The translations under genes and the position numbers were made by a program. The notes below the pieces were generated by a model. That model made no database searches, was not told the origin of the DNA, and worked only from the letters and a program-made list of their open reading frames with translations. A stretch of DNA of 64,000 bases from Ohtaekwangia sp036568665 (GTDB taxonomy: Bacteria; Bacteroidota; Bacteroidia; Cytophagales; Cyclobacteriaceae), in contig NZ_DATCSD010000081.1 of assembly GCF_036568665.1 (NCBI RefSeq), forward strand, positions 10,250 to 74,249. Direction: 5' to 3'. Below, one piece after another: positions 18,782 to 27,533 of the stretch; position 1 is the first letter of the stretch, and every line of letters starts with the position of its first letter.

Positions 18782-21700
18782 CTATAATTCCACCTGAATG
18801 CTGAAGGTATATACCGGTGTGAGCGGGTACCGGCCATAGTCTACACCAATCGCCTGGTTGCCGGCTGCTACATTCGACCCAACGTATGCGCCTACTTCCG
18901 GATCATATCCTTTGTAGTGTGTAAGCGTTGCCAGGTTCTGCGCACCAATGGCTACATGTATGTCATTTACAAATCGCTGCCGGGCGATTAGTGCTTTCGG
19001 TATAGTATATCCTAACTGCACATTTTTCAATCGCACGTATGAACCATCCTCTACAAAGCGGTTGGTGATGCGGATATTGTTTCCATTCGCATTTGTGCTT
19101 AAACGGGGTATATTGGTACCGGCATTTTCCACATACGGATTTCCCTCCGTATCTGTCCCTATGCGCGCATAGTTTAGATCTTCTCTGAAAACATTCAGTC
19201 CCAGATTTACATTAGCCTGATTGCTGCCGGCATAGCGTGCATAATTATATATATCATTTCCGTACGAGCCGGTGATGAATACATTCAGATCAAAACCTTT
19301 ATAGGTAAAAGTATTGGTCATGCCGAAAAAGAATTTTGGAAAAGGGTTGCCAATAAAGGTGCGATCTTTCTCATTGATAACACCATCGCCATTTACATCT
19401 TTAAATTTCGTATCACCTACCCATACGCCATTGGTCGCTGCAGGAAGACGATTGCCATCGGTGCCCAGCGGAACCGCGCTTGCGTTGATATCAGCAACAG
19501 ATTGAAATATACCTTCTTCCTGGTATCCATAGAACTGCCAGGGCGATTGACCTACTACGGCACGTTGTGTAAAATTATTCATATACCACGACACGCGATC
19601 TACTATAGCCGAGTTGGAATATAGCTTGGTAATTTTGGTACGAAAACCGGATATATTAAAACCGGTTTTCCAGGTAAAGCCCTGCTGATCCATATTTACG
19701 GTGTTTACCGTAAAGCTATAGCCACGGTTTTCCAATGCGCTGATGTTTTCAGTAGGCGCTATGATCGATCCATTACCCGTTGTACCCATATAGTCGGGAA
19801 TAGGGTTTGTCATCAACAAGTTGTTGGTTTTCTTGATATAGAAATCACCTTCTATGTGTATCCGATCGCTTAACAGGCCAAGGTTAAACCCAACGTTATA
19901 GGTAGTGGTCTGTTCCCACTTCAAGGTATTGTTACCATATTGACTGGTGATAAAACCGCTGCCCCACGGAGAACTTACCGGGCTCATCGGTGTATAGGTT
20001 CCACCATTTCCCTGGTTACCGGTTACACCGGCTTCCGCGCGAAGTTTCAATTCGCTAATGGTTGGTATGGATTTCATAAAAGGTTCTTCGGAGATACGCC
20101 ACGCAGCAGAACCGGAAGGAAATATACCCCAGCGATTACCTGCTCCGAAATTGGAAGAACCATCGGCACGCATAGCCAGCTGCACGAGGTATTTCTTGTT
20201 GAATATATAGTTTACACGACTGAAGTACGACTCCATTGCCCATACACTCTGGTGGCTATCATTGGTGGACGCACCACTGTCTCCTACATTGAGATCAAGC
20301 ACGTTGCTGGTAACAAAGCCTACACGTGTACCCGAAAGTGTTTTAGCCTGCGCTACCTGCGCTTCATGACTTGCCATGATGGATAGCTCGTGCACACCAA
20401 AGTTGCGGGTATATTTCAATAACTGGTTCCAGTTCCAATATGTACTGGTTACATCGGTAGAAGTAAGAGAGGCAACTTCATTGGTCTGTTCGCCCAGCGT
20501 ATACATCGGCATAAAATATACCGAGTTGCCTGTACCAAAATTCCCGTTAACGGATGTTGTGAAGGTAAATCCTTTTCCGAGGTCTATATCTGCATTCACG
20601 CCTCCCAGCATTTGACGTCTCCTATATTTATTCTGTATAAGATTGGAAATTGCCACAGGATTGGGCGGTGTAAATTGAACATTGTCTTCATTGATGGCAT
20701 CGGCACCGCCCCAACTTCCATCCAGGTTTTTAACGGCTACGTTAGGCGCAATGCGCAATGCATTCAACACTACATTTTCATTGGTAGCGGTTAGCTTATC
20801 ATCCGTTTGGCTAACGTTCAGGGTCGCTCCCAGCTTCAGCCACTTGCGTGTTTGATTGTCGATGTTGAGTCGCAGGCTTCCGCGATCAAAACCGGAGCCG
20901 GTAATTATACCATTCTGATTTAAATATTCTCCCGACAGGTAGAAGGTTGTTTCTTCTCTTCCTCCGCTGAGACTCAACTGATGTTTCATCAGCGGTGCTG
21001 TTTTATATAGTTCTTTCTGCCAGTTTGTTCCTGTTCCCAATGCTGCAGGGTCCTGAAACGCCACCGGGCTTGCTATACCATCCATTGCGTTCTGATCCAG
21101 TCGCAACTGTGCATACTCTCGCAGGTTCAGTACAGGCAATTGCTTTGGTGTATTCTGCAAGCCATATTGAAAACCATAATGTACTTTCACTTCACCTGCT
21201 TTGCCGCGTTTGGTGGTGATGAGTATAACACCGTTAGTACCACGCGAGCCATAGATCGCTGTAGCAGATGGTCCTTGCAATACTTCTATATTATCGATAT
21301 CGGCAGGGTTTATTCCTGCGAGCGGATCGGCCGAACTTGTCGCTCCAAACGGTACTGTACCCGGTGCGATCTGCACACCATCAATTACATAAAGAGGTTC
21401 GTTGCTTCCATTCACCGAGTTAATGCCGCGTATATTTACAGATACACTTCCGCCCGGCTGACCTGAATTTTGTGTAACATATACACCGGCTGCTCTTCCC
21501 TGTAAAGCCTGCTCGATCGTTGTATTGAATGTATAGTTGATCGCATCGACATCTATAGAACTCTGTGCACTCGAAAGATCAATGCGCTTCAATTCGCCAT
21601 AGCCCACCAACACTACATCCAGTAACGCAGCCAGTGAACTGATATCTTCTTCCAACCCTACATCTATACGAGTGCTGTTTCCTACAGGCATTTCCTGCAT

Positions 21701-21967
21701 GGTATACCCTGCTAATGAAAACTCCAGTATATCACCGGGTTTCGCTTCAATGGTATAATTTCCCTCTGCATCCGACATGGTCGCTGCAGTAGTTCCTTTC
21801 ACCTGTACATTTACTCCCTGCAATCCGTTTCCCAGCGATGGGTCCGTAATTCGTCCGCTAATCAATTGCTGAGCGGCAGCGTTCAAAAAACAAAGCATCA
21901 GCAAGCACACCGGTAACATCCGGTATAGTCTGCCCCTCCCTACATTCTGCGTAAAATTTATCCTCAT
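18782..21967 (-). CDS. SusC/RagA family TonB-linked outer-membrane protein
   Basis: 1061 residues with signal peptide ending LNAAAQ. A carboxypeptidase-like regulatory domain (about 35-110, QLISGRITDPSLGNGLQGVNV) precedes the plug (VVLVGYGELKR as TonB-box region, ALQGRAAGVYVTQNSGQPG, IEVLQGPSATAIYGSRG, NGVILITTKRG) and the barrel. The usual VVVGYGTQ motif is VVLVGYGELKR here, mildly divergent. It transports oligomers across the outer membrane with SusD. It follows the YfiR-like gene by 37 nt and precedes SusD by 3 nt, so all are probably one operon. Confidence 0.95.
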   Translation of the reverse strand: MRINFTQNVGRGRLYRMLPVCLLMLCFLNAAAQQLISGRITDPSLGNGLQGVNVQVKGTTAATMSDAEGNYTIEAKPGDILEFSLAGYTMQEMPVGNSTRIDVGLEEDISSLAALLDVVLVGYGELKRIDLSSAQSSIDVDAINYTFNTTIEQALQGRAAGVYVTQNSGQPGGSVSVNIRGINSVNGSNEPLYVIDGVQIAPGTVPFGATSSADPLAGINPADIDNIEVLQGPSATAIYGSRGTNGVILITTKRGKAGEVKVHYGFQYGLQNTPKQLPVLNLREYAQLRLDQNAMDGIASPVAFQDPAALGTGTNWQKELYKTAPLMKHQLSLSGGREETTFYLSGEYLNQNGIITGSGFDRGSLRLNIDNQTRKWLKLGATLNVSQTDDKLTATNENVVLNALRIAPNVAVKNLDGSWGGADAINEDNVQFTPPNPVAISNLIQNKYRRRQMLGGVNADIDLGKGFTFTTSVNGNFGTGNSVYFMPMYTLGEQTNEVASLTSTDVTSTYWNWNQLLKYTRNFGVHELSIMASHEAQVAQAKTLSGTRVGFVTSNVLDLNVGDSGASTNDSHQSVWAMESYFSRVNYIFNKKYLVQLAMRADGSSNFGAGNRWGIFPSGSAAWRISEEPFMKSIPTISELKLRAEAGVTGNQGNGGTYTPMSPVSSPWGSGFITSQYGNNTLKWEQTTTYNVGFNLGLLSDRIHIEGDFYIKKTNNLLMTNPIPDYMGTTGNGSIIAPTENISALENRGYSFTVNTVNMDQQGFTWKTGFNISGFRTKITKLYSNSAIVDRVSWYMNNFTQRAVVGQSPWQFYGYQEEGIFQSVADINASAVPLGTDGNRLPAATNGVWVGDTKFKDVNGDGVINEKDRTFIGNPFPKFFFGMTNTFTYKGFDLNVFITGSYGNDIYNYARYAGSNQANVNLGLNVFREDLNYARIGTDTEGNPYVENAGTNIPRLSTNANGNNIRITNRFVEDGSYVRLKNVQLGYTIPKALIARQRFVNDIHVAIGAQNLATLTHYKGYDPEVGAYVGSNVAAGNQAIGVDYGRYPLTPVYTFSIQVEL

Positions 21968-22004
21968 TGGTACAATTTGATTTTTCAGTTAGAGATGATG
22001 CGGG

Positions 22005-22514
22005 TTAATCCAATACATTATGAGCTAGTGAGATTAACTGTGCGGATGTTTTAAGATTTCGCTTTTGCAGTTCGCGTGTATTTACATCGTAGCGTAGCCG
22101 GTTATCGACCAACGCAAAACTGATGCTGGCTCCTGCGCGGTATAATCCTTCGCGTTCGGTTACGATCATAACCGCTCTTCCTTCCGTGTTCTTTAAAACA
22201 GTAGCAAGCAGATTGCTTTTGTCTTCTGCGAGGTATACTATGGCTGCATCGGCAAGATTATCGGCATCGTTACTTTTTATTACCTTTGCAACGGTACCGC
22301 CATACAACTTTCCATCCAGATTCTTTTGTATGTCACTATAGGCCTGGGTTTCACCAATCACCACTACTTTAAACTCAGCAGGCGTTGCCGGCCAGGAGCT
22401 ATAGCGCACAAAGCTCTGTAGAAATAATGCATACGTGCGATACAGTGTGACCTGCGCAGATGCACTCATATACATACTTGTCAGGCAAACTATCAATAAT
22501 ACCCATCGCTTCAT
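22005..22514 (-). CDS. YfiR-like periplasmic protein (DUF4154), first gene of a SusC/D operon
   Basis: 169 residues from ATG 22512-22514; the longer frame starts with GTG and has no signal-peptide logic. Signal peptide MKRWVLLIVCLTSMYMSASAQ. It has the same motif series as the protein at 13629: FLQSFVRYSSWP, FKVVVIGETQAYS, AAIVYLAEDKS, IVTEREGLYRAGASISF, VDNRLRYDVN. The mature part has no cysteine. Placing a YfiR-like protein directly before SusC repeats the receptor association seen at 13629. Role unknown: it may modulate a partner membrane protein in response to transport or envelope state. Confidence 0.85.
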   Translation of the reverse strand: MKRWVLLIVCLTSMYMSASAQVTLYRTYALFLQSFVRYSSWPATPAEFKVVVIGETQAYSDIQKNLDGKLYGGTVAKVIKSNDADNLADAAIVYLAEDKSNLLATVLKNTEGRAVMIVTEREGLYRAGASISFALVDNRLRYDVNTRELQKRNLKTSAQLISLAHNVLD

Positions 22515-22906
22515 GCCTATACGTTTACCAGAATTTTGTTCATACTCCACTCCACCTCAACACCACCCAAAAATTCTCGCTCCATTTTATATTCCTCCTG
22601 TTCTTCCCAGTCATACTATATATGGCTGGCAACAGCCTCCCCAAGTAGATGTTAAATGATGTGATGAAACTCATGTCATCCCGGACAAAAAAGTAGACAA
22701 ATGAGTCCCTATTTCCGGATGGTATTATTCAAACGTTTTAAAAATATATCACCTGATGAACGTCTTCACATTTGCCTTTTAAAAATTGGCGTACAGCCTA
22801 CCGTTATCATGCTCTGCGGGAAACAAAAAGTCAGCATTCTCTTTTTGCGTCCATGATTATACTTTTAATTATACCTTTATATTCGGTACTATATAATGCA
22901 GAAGGC
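22515..22906. other. Intergenic region upstream of the YfiR-SusC-SusD operon
   Basis: 392 bp. It should hold the promoter for the minus-strand operon starting at 22514 and the end of the kinase-like gene at 22907. CTGCGGGAAACAAA at about 22816-22829 is a fragment of the interspersed repeat. AAACGTTT near 22732 is a short palindrome. No credible ORF or strong hairpin was seen. Confidence 0.4.
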
Positions 22907-23860
22907 TTACTCGGATTTATGTTGATCGCTGTTAGACAATGCTGTGTGACTATCGAGCAGGTCACGGGTTTCTTCATCCAGCAATATGGTGATCGCTTTA
23001 ATGACAGAGTCCAGCTCTTCTGAGCATTGCTCCAGCATGCTGATATGTGAGAAGAAAATTTCCATCGAAAAATCCTTTTCAGTAGATGCTGTAAGCCTGA
23101 TCAGATATACAAGCCCCAGGATACGCGCCAGCGGACCGCGCACTTTGTGCGAATTGAAATATGCGTATTCAATAAGTTTATGGTTTAGTAACTGGATATC
23201 CCGGGTGCGCTCATCTACCAGCACCTCCAGTCGCCTGTTATAGCTGGCAATCAATTCGTTTTGTGCAGAGACTTCTGCGTTTGCCTCTTCGAGCTGCTCG
23301 TTCGTTTCGAACACCCGGGTGCGCTCCCGCTCAAATTCAAGTTTATATTCGTAGCTGATGTAGAGTATATTTCCTATGCGCATCAATATCTCGAGTATGT
23401 TCATGAACGTGTCATCATCCTTGCGCAGATCGGCAACCCATTCCGGATGTGAGAGTTGAATGGTGATCATACCGCTGAGGATCAGCAAGTATATCGAGAG
23501 GAAAACGGTTCTGTCGCGACCGGTAAAAATGATGATCAACGCAATGATGAGCCCGAACATATCAAGCGCATTGATATTGAACATACCTCCCTGGAAAAAG
23601 AACCCGGCTGATATCGAGGTCATGATCATACCCATCGATACGCGCCTGGCTAGCGGTGAGCCATGGCTTCTTACCACCCACTCATGACAAGCTGCAAACA
23701 CCATCCCTGTAATGGCTGCCTTCAAAAGATTATCAAAGCCGGTTTGGTGGTACAGATCGTATAGTATATAAATAAAAATGATCAGTATAGTACTTCTCAA
23801 AAACCGAAGCAGAATGTTTACTTCCAGTGTAAAGTTTTGGGAGGAGTACTTATTGATCAT
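22907..23860 (-). CDS. Membrane protein with a histidine-kinase H-box but no ATPase domain
   Basis: 317 residues from ATG 23858-23860; the upstream extension of the frame opens with TTG. About six hydrophobic segments lie in the first 150 residues (for example LRSTILIIFIYILYDL and MFGLIIALIIIFTG), then a coiled coil (about 160-230), then a HisKA-like helix pair with His238 in YFNSHKVRGPLARILG. After that only about 80 residues follow and none of the N, G1 or G2 boxes of HATPase_c is present. It may be a phospho-acceptor served by another kinase, a dimerisation partner, or a decayed kinase. Last gene of the SpoIIAA-like/sensor cluster. Confidence 0.75.
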   Translation of the reverse strand: MINKYSSQNFTLEVNILLRFLRSTILIIFIYILYDLYHQTGFDNLLKAAITGMVFAACHEWVVRSHGSPLARRVSMGMIMTSISAGFFFQGGMFNINALDMFGLIIALIIIFTGRDRTVFLSIYLLILSGMITIQLSHPEWVADLRKDDDTFMNILEILMRIGNILYISYEYKLEFERERTRVFETNEQLEEANAEVSAQNELIASYNRRLEVLVDERTRDIQLLNHKLIEYAYFNSHKVRGPLARILGLVYLIRLTASTEKDFSMEIFFSHISMLEQCSEELDSVIKAITILLDEETRDLLDSHTALSNSDQHKSE

Positions 23861-23926
23861 TCTTTGTTTCCAATCGTTCTGTAATGTCGGAAAATGAAGC
23901 CAACACAACGGGTACGATGCAGAGGG

Positions 23927-24430
23927 CTATGACCTCTGGAATATACTTACGGGCATGCTCAGAATACTATATGCTTCTTCTATGCTACGTACATATATAG
24001 TTTCAATCCGGGCTTCGGCCAGTTTTAAAAAATAGCCCGTAGCACCGCTGTCGTTATAGGTATTCTCCTGCACGACCATGATGCGTCTGAATTTCTGATC
24101 GGGTCGCACAACGGAGAAATATTTCTTTACATATTCCGATAAGGCCATTACAGCATATCGCTGCGATTCTTCACTGATGCCATGATGCTGCAACGTATTA
24201 AACACCACTGCTGCCGGATACTGTTCGGAAGCAATTTCCGAAATGCTATCTATACCGGCCCGGTATATACTTTCGGGGGTAAAGCCCTCCCACGTTATCT
24301 CCATCACGTCATCTTCCAGCATGTTTACTGTCAGGTATTTTCTCCCCGACATAGTAGAGAGTTTTAACAACTCTGTAATAGTAGCTGTCTGCTGATTCAA
24401 TGCTGCTTTATTTCTTGGCGTCCGTGGCAT
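23927..24430 (-). CDS. SpoIIAA-like protein, divergent member
   Basis: 167 residues, soluble. A basic N-terminal tail of about 30 residues precedes the domain: VMEITWEGFTPESIY, AAVVFNTLQHHGISEESQRYAV, FRRIMVVQEN, and a C-terminal strand-helix (ARIETIYVRSIEEAYSIL). The pattern matches the smaller paralogs at 26241-27528 but the conserved Trp-Phe-x-Pro-Arg stretch is lost. It sits between two sensor-like genes. Function unknown; a regulatory partner of the neighbouring sensors is an inference from location. Confidence 0.62.
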   Translation of the reverse strand: MPRTPRNKAALNQQTATITELLKLSTMSGRKYLTVNMLEDDVMEITWEGFTPESIYRAGIDSISEIASEQYPAAVVFNTLQHHGISEESQRYAVMALSEYVKKYFSVVRPDQKFRRIMVVQENTYNDSGATGYFLKLAEARIETIYVRSIEEAYSILSMPVSIFQRS

Positions 24431-24508
24431 GATCTATATATTTACTTTCTGTCTATCACTTTACCCTCACCCGAATTGTCTTGCTGCTTCGGCTGTTATA
24501 CTATATAC

Positions 24509-26188
24509 CTAGTCTCCGTTCTTTAGCCTTCGCAGTTCCTCTTCTGTTGCTTTCAGTTTTTCAATGATCCGGTTAGTTGCCTGCCGATTGCTCTCTGCTA
24601 CTTTTTTAGCACGTTCGTTTTCTTCTTCGCGCATGCGATCCAGTTCCTCCTGCTTGCGCACCATCGCTTCCTGCGTAGCCTGCAACTCTTCCAGGTTCTG
24701 CCGCATCTCTTCTTCTGTAGCGCGCATCTCTTCGGTTTGCCGCTGAGAAGCGGTAAGTAACTCCTGCATCTTTTCTGTCGTGCGCACACTCTGCAACGCA
24801 GAAGCTACAAATTCTCCGGCCTTTTCCAGGAACGCAACCTGATAGTCTTCAAATTTTTCGAGGCTTGCAAGTTCAATGATCGCTTCCGTTTTATCGTTGT
24901 ACTTCATGGGTACAATCACCAGACATCCCGGTGTTGCTTCGCCCATACCGGATGTTATATAGGTATATCCCTGTGGCAATTTGGTGAGTAGTGTTGTTTC
25001 TCCTTCCAGGTATGCCTGGCCGATAAGTCCTACGCCAATTTCTATTCTGCGCTCTATAAATTTCTTTCTGTCGAAAGCATAGGAAGCAGAGAGTTCCAGA
25101 TAAGAGCTTCCATCTTCCTCACGCAACACAAATAAACCACCCTGTTGTGCACCCATATACCGTGTAATAAAACGAATCACTTCGTTCGATAACTCGGCCA
25201 GGTTGTTCTGGTGATTACGCACGGTTTCTGAAAACTTGGTGAGGCCTTCGTTGGTCCATAACCTGCGTTCTTCCTCGCGCTTCATCTGCTTCAACTGTTC
25301 GCGCATGTTGGTAAGGCGGCCCGCGAGATTCGTTTCATTCAGCGCTATATTTGTCTCACCCAGGTCTTTCCATTCTGCAGTATATTTACCATCTGCTATA
25401 TTTTCGATAAACTCGCTGGCTTGCTGGAGATTGAAGATAGAATTTTCAATTACCTGTTTAGGATCATCTATCTGCAATGACGTGCCCGGATTGAAAATAT
25501 ACTTCCGGTTATTCTCCTCCAGTTCTATCAACAGGTTCAGGCGATCTCTCCAGTCATTACGAAGTTTAAGAACCACATAACCCAGTGTAGGCAATCCTAT
25601 GAGCAGGCTTACGATCTGAAGATACAGGTTGTTGTTCACGGCCGATTGATACTCGGCCTCTGCTTTTGCCTTCAGTTCGGTTTCGAAGTTCAGAATCTTC
25701 GATCCTACTTTATCCCAGTGAATAAAAACCTTAAGCCCACGGTCTTCTTCCAGCATTTTACGGAAGGTGGCCATGCTATCGATCGCTGCCATCTGCTTCA
25801 TCACTCCTATAAAGTCTACATAGTCGTGATAGGTTTTACGCAGTTCTTCCAACGGTGCGCCATCATATCCATGCACGGCAACAGATGCCTTTAAATTATC
25901 AAATGCTTCGTCTATCTGTTTGATCGCTGTTTCAGCAGGACTATACATTTCATCATTTTTCAAAATACCATAGGCACGTATACCCAGGTCTATATTATGC
26001 AACGTAAACCCTACGAGCTGGTTAGTCTTATAGGTTATATATTCAGACTCTCGCATGATCTGGTTATTTCTTACGATGATGCTTTTATTATGAAAGATCA
26101 ACATTACGTTTACAACCAGCAGTATAGATACAAAGGCAATTAAAACGACAATAATATTTCCACGGATAAGGGTCAATAGTTTCTTCAT
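24509..26188 (-). CDS. Membrane sensor with extracytoplasmic helical bundle and GAF domain, no kinase domain
   Basis: 559 residues from ATG 26186-26188; the frame's earlier opening codon is TTG. TM1 (about 10-30), an extracytoplasmic four-helix CHASE3- or 4HB-like domain (about 35-185), TM2 (about 190-210), a HAMP-like stretch, GAF (about 335-470, with QQGGLFVLREEDG and GLIGQAYLEGE), then a long coiled coil (TEEMRATEEEMRQNLEELQATQ) to the end. It has no HisKA, HATPase_c or chemoreceptor CheW-binding tip, so output must go through the coiled coil to another protein. Highly similar in layout to the protein at 27534. Confidence 0.82.
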   Translation of the reverse strand: MKKLLTLIRGNIIVVLIAFVSILLVVNVMLIFHNKSIIVRNNQIMRESEYITYKTNQLVGFTLHNIDLGIRAYGILKNDEMYSPAETAIKQIDEAFDNLKASVAVHGYDGAPLEELRKTYHDYVDFIGVMKQMAAIDSMATFRKMLEEDRGLKVFIHWDKVGSKILNFETELKAKAEAEYQSAVNNNLYLQIVSLLIGLPTLGYVVLKLRNDWRDRLNLLIELEENNRKYIFNPGTSLQIDDPKQVIENSIFNLQQASEFIENIADGKYTAEWKDLGETNIALNETNLAGRLTNMREQLKQMKREEERRLWTNEGLTKFSETVRNHQNNLAELSNEVIRFITRYMGAQQGGLFVLREEDGSSYLELSASYAFDRKKFIERRIEIGVGLIGQAYLEGETTLLTKLPQGYTYITSGMGEATPGCLVIVPMKYNDKTEAIIELASLEKFEDYQVAFLEKAGEFVASALQSVRTTEKMQELLTASQRQTEEMRATEEEMRQNLEELQATQEAMVRKQEELDRMREEENERAKKVAESNRQATNRIIEKLKATEEELRRLKNGD

Positions 26189-26240
26189 GTTTTTCAAACT
26201 GTTTTTACAAACTCACAAAATCTCTTGCACTAAAAAAATC

Positions 26241-26654
26241 TTATTCAATGATATATACAGGTATACTATTTCGTGTGATCCATTCCCTGGCAGCAGCCAT
26301 CGAAGAGAAATAGGCACTGTTAACGTCAGCGCTTCGCTGCATCATTTCATCTATAGCCATGTGCGTGAACACATCTTCCGGCGCAAGAATGGCCATCTTT
26401 TTCATACCGGCTTCCAGGGCACGTGGTTTCCAGTGCTCCGTTGTCCACGCTATATCCTCCTCTGGTAGTACGGTTGTGTGCGTGGTATCATATATCAAGC
26501 TGCCACAACCGAACTGCTGCATCGCCTGCAACATAACTTTCATCGAATCGCGATATTCGTTTGACAACACCGGGGTCTTCCATATACCGACCAAAATATG
26601 ATGGCTTTTATCGTATAGAATTGACTTGAAGTCTTTATCAAAATATACCTCCAT
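26241..26654 (-). CDS. Small SpoIIAA-like protein (third of a tandem trio)
   Basis: 137 residues, no signal peptide. The pattern of the family: ILVGIWKTPVLSNEYRDSM, GSLIYDTTH, EEDIAWTTEHWKPRALEAG, MAILAPED, and a C-terminal AAREWI. The W-x-PRA-x-EAG core is shared with 9704 and 27121. It begins 12 nt after the stop of the gene at 26667 and is followed by the GAF sensor after 52 nt. Probably co-transcribed. Function unknown. Confidence 0.66.
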   Translation of the reverse strand: MEVYFDKDFKSILYDKSHHILVGIWKTPVLSNEYRDSMKVMLQAMQQFGCGSLIYDTTHTTVLPEEDIAWTTEHWKPRALEAGMKKMAILAPEDVFTHMAIDEMMQRSADVNSAYFSSMAAAREWITRNSIPVYIIE

Positions 26655-26666
26655 ATCGTGCGATCT

Positions 26667-27062
26667 TTAAAATTGTTTTATCCATTCCAGCGCGGCTGCA
26701 GCCTCAATAAAATACTTGGTGAGTAACATCTTTTTCTCTTCTGCTTCTGCATGCGCTGCCTGCATATCGAGTTGGGCAAACACGTTCTCCGGCACTATAA
26801 ATGCCACGTGTGTTACTCCGTATTGCGTAATACGCGGAAACCACTCTGTCTTTATATAGTCTACGCCACCCTCCGGGTATATAACTATCTTTTGGAGGTT
26901 CACAACGACCTTACGTACAGCATAATGTTGTACCATTTTCAAATGATGCTGAACAGCATTTACCAGTTGCTCGTACGTAATAAAACCGGTATAGGCTACA
27001 TCCACGTATCCATCATTCTGAATAAACTGTATTCTTATATTTTCGGTAACGAGGTTTTCCAT
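26667..27062 (-). CDS. Small SpoIIAA-like protein (second of a tandem trio)
   Basis: 131 residues from ATG 27060-27062; a GTG two codons earlier is an alternative start. Family pattern: VDVAYTGFITYEQLVNAV, KVVVNLQK, GGVDYIKTEWFPRITQYGV, VAFIVPENVF and ALEWIKQF. It differs from its neighbours in having Asn in place of the Asp that ends the second core strand (VVVNLQK against LITDING). In SpoIIAA-type partner-switching proteins a serine in this area is phosphorylated; no matching serine is evident here. Confidence 0.65.
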   Translation of the reverse strand: MENLVTENIRIQFIQNDGYVDVAYTGFITYEQLVNAVQHHLKMVQHYAVRKVVVNLQKIVIYPEGGVDYIKTEWFPRITQYGVTHVAFIVPENVFAQLDMQAAHAEAEEKKMLLTKYFIEAAAALEWIKQF

Positions 27063-27120
27063 TTGCACTATATATATTCTGCCTTGAACCTATATATGTC
27101 ACTTTTGCTACATGCTATAG

Positions 27121-27528
27121 TTACTTTATCCACGCGAGTGCTTCCTCAAACGTGGCGAAATATCTCGTTTGTACTTTCGATCGATCTCCCACCCGATTGA
27201 TTGCACCTTCTACAGAGATGCCTGAAAAATTATCGTCACGGTTGACTACTGCTATAGCAGAATAACCGGCTGCTATGGCACGCGGAAACCAATCTGTTGC
27301 CGACCATCGCTGATCTTCTTCCAGCATGGCCCCTATACCATTTATATCGGTAATGAGTTTACCAGTGCCAAAATGCTGCATCGCTGCGGCAGCAGCATTC
27401 ATGGTGAATCTAAATTCACGCGATAGCGGTGGAGTGATCCAGGTAAGTATTAATAGGTGATGCTGCGAATCGTATGTGATGCGGGCATACTCTTCTTCAA
27501 ACCAGCTGGATATATCTTTATTTTCCAT
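27121..27528 (-). CDS. Small SpoIIAA-like protein (first of a tandem trio)
   Basis: 135 residues, soluble. Motifs: LLILTWITPPLSREFRFTM, KLITDINGIGAMLEEDQRWSATDWFPRAIAAG, IAVVNRDD, and FATFEEALAWIK at the end. It starts 5 nt after the stop of the large GAF/PAS sensor, so the two are almost certainly translated from one mRNA. The tight link to a sensor without a kinase domain suggests, but does not prove, that it works with that sensor. Confidence 0.67.
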   Translation of the reverse strand: MENKDISSWFEEEYARITYDSQHHLLILTWITPPLSREFRFTMNAAAAAMQHFGTGKLITDINGIGAMLEEDQRWSATDWFPRAIAAGYSAIAVVNRDDNFSGISVEGAINRVGDRSKVQTRYFATFEEALAWIK

Positions 27529-27533
27529 TATTA

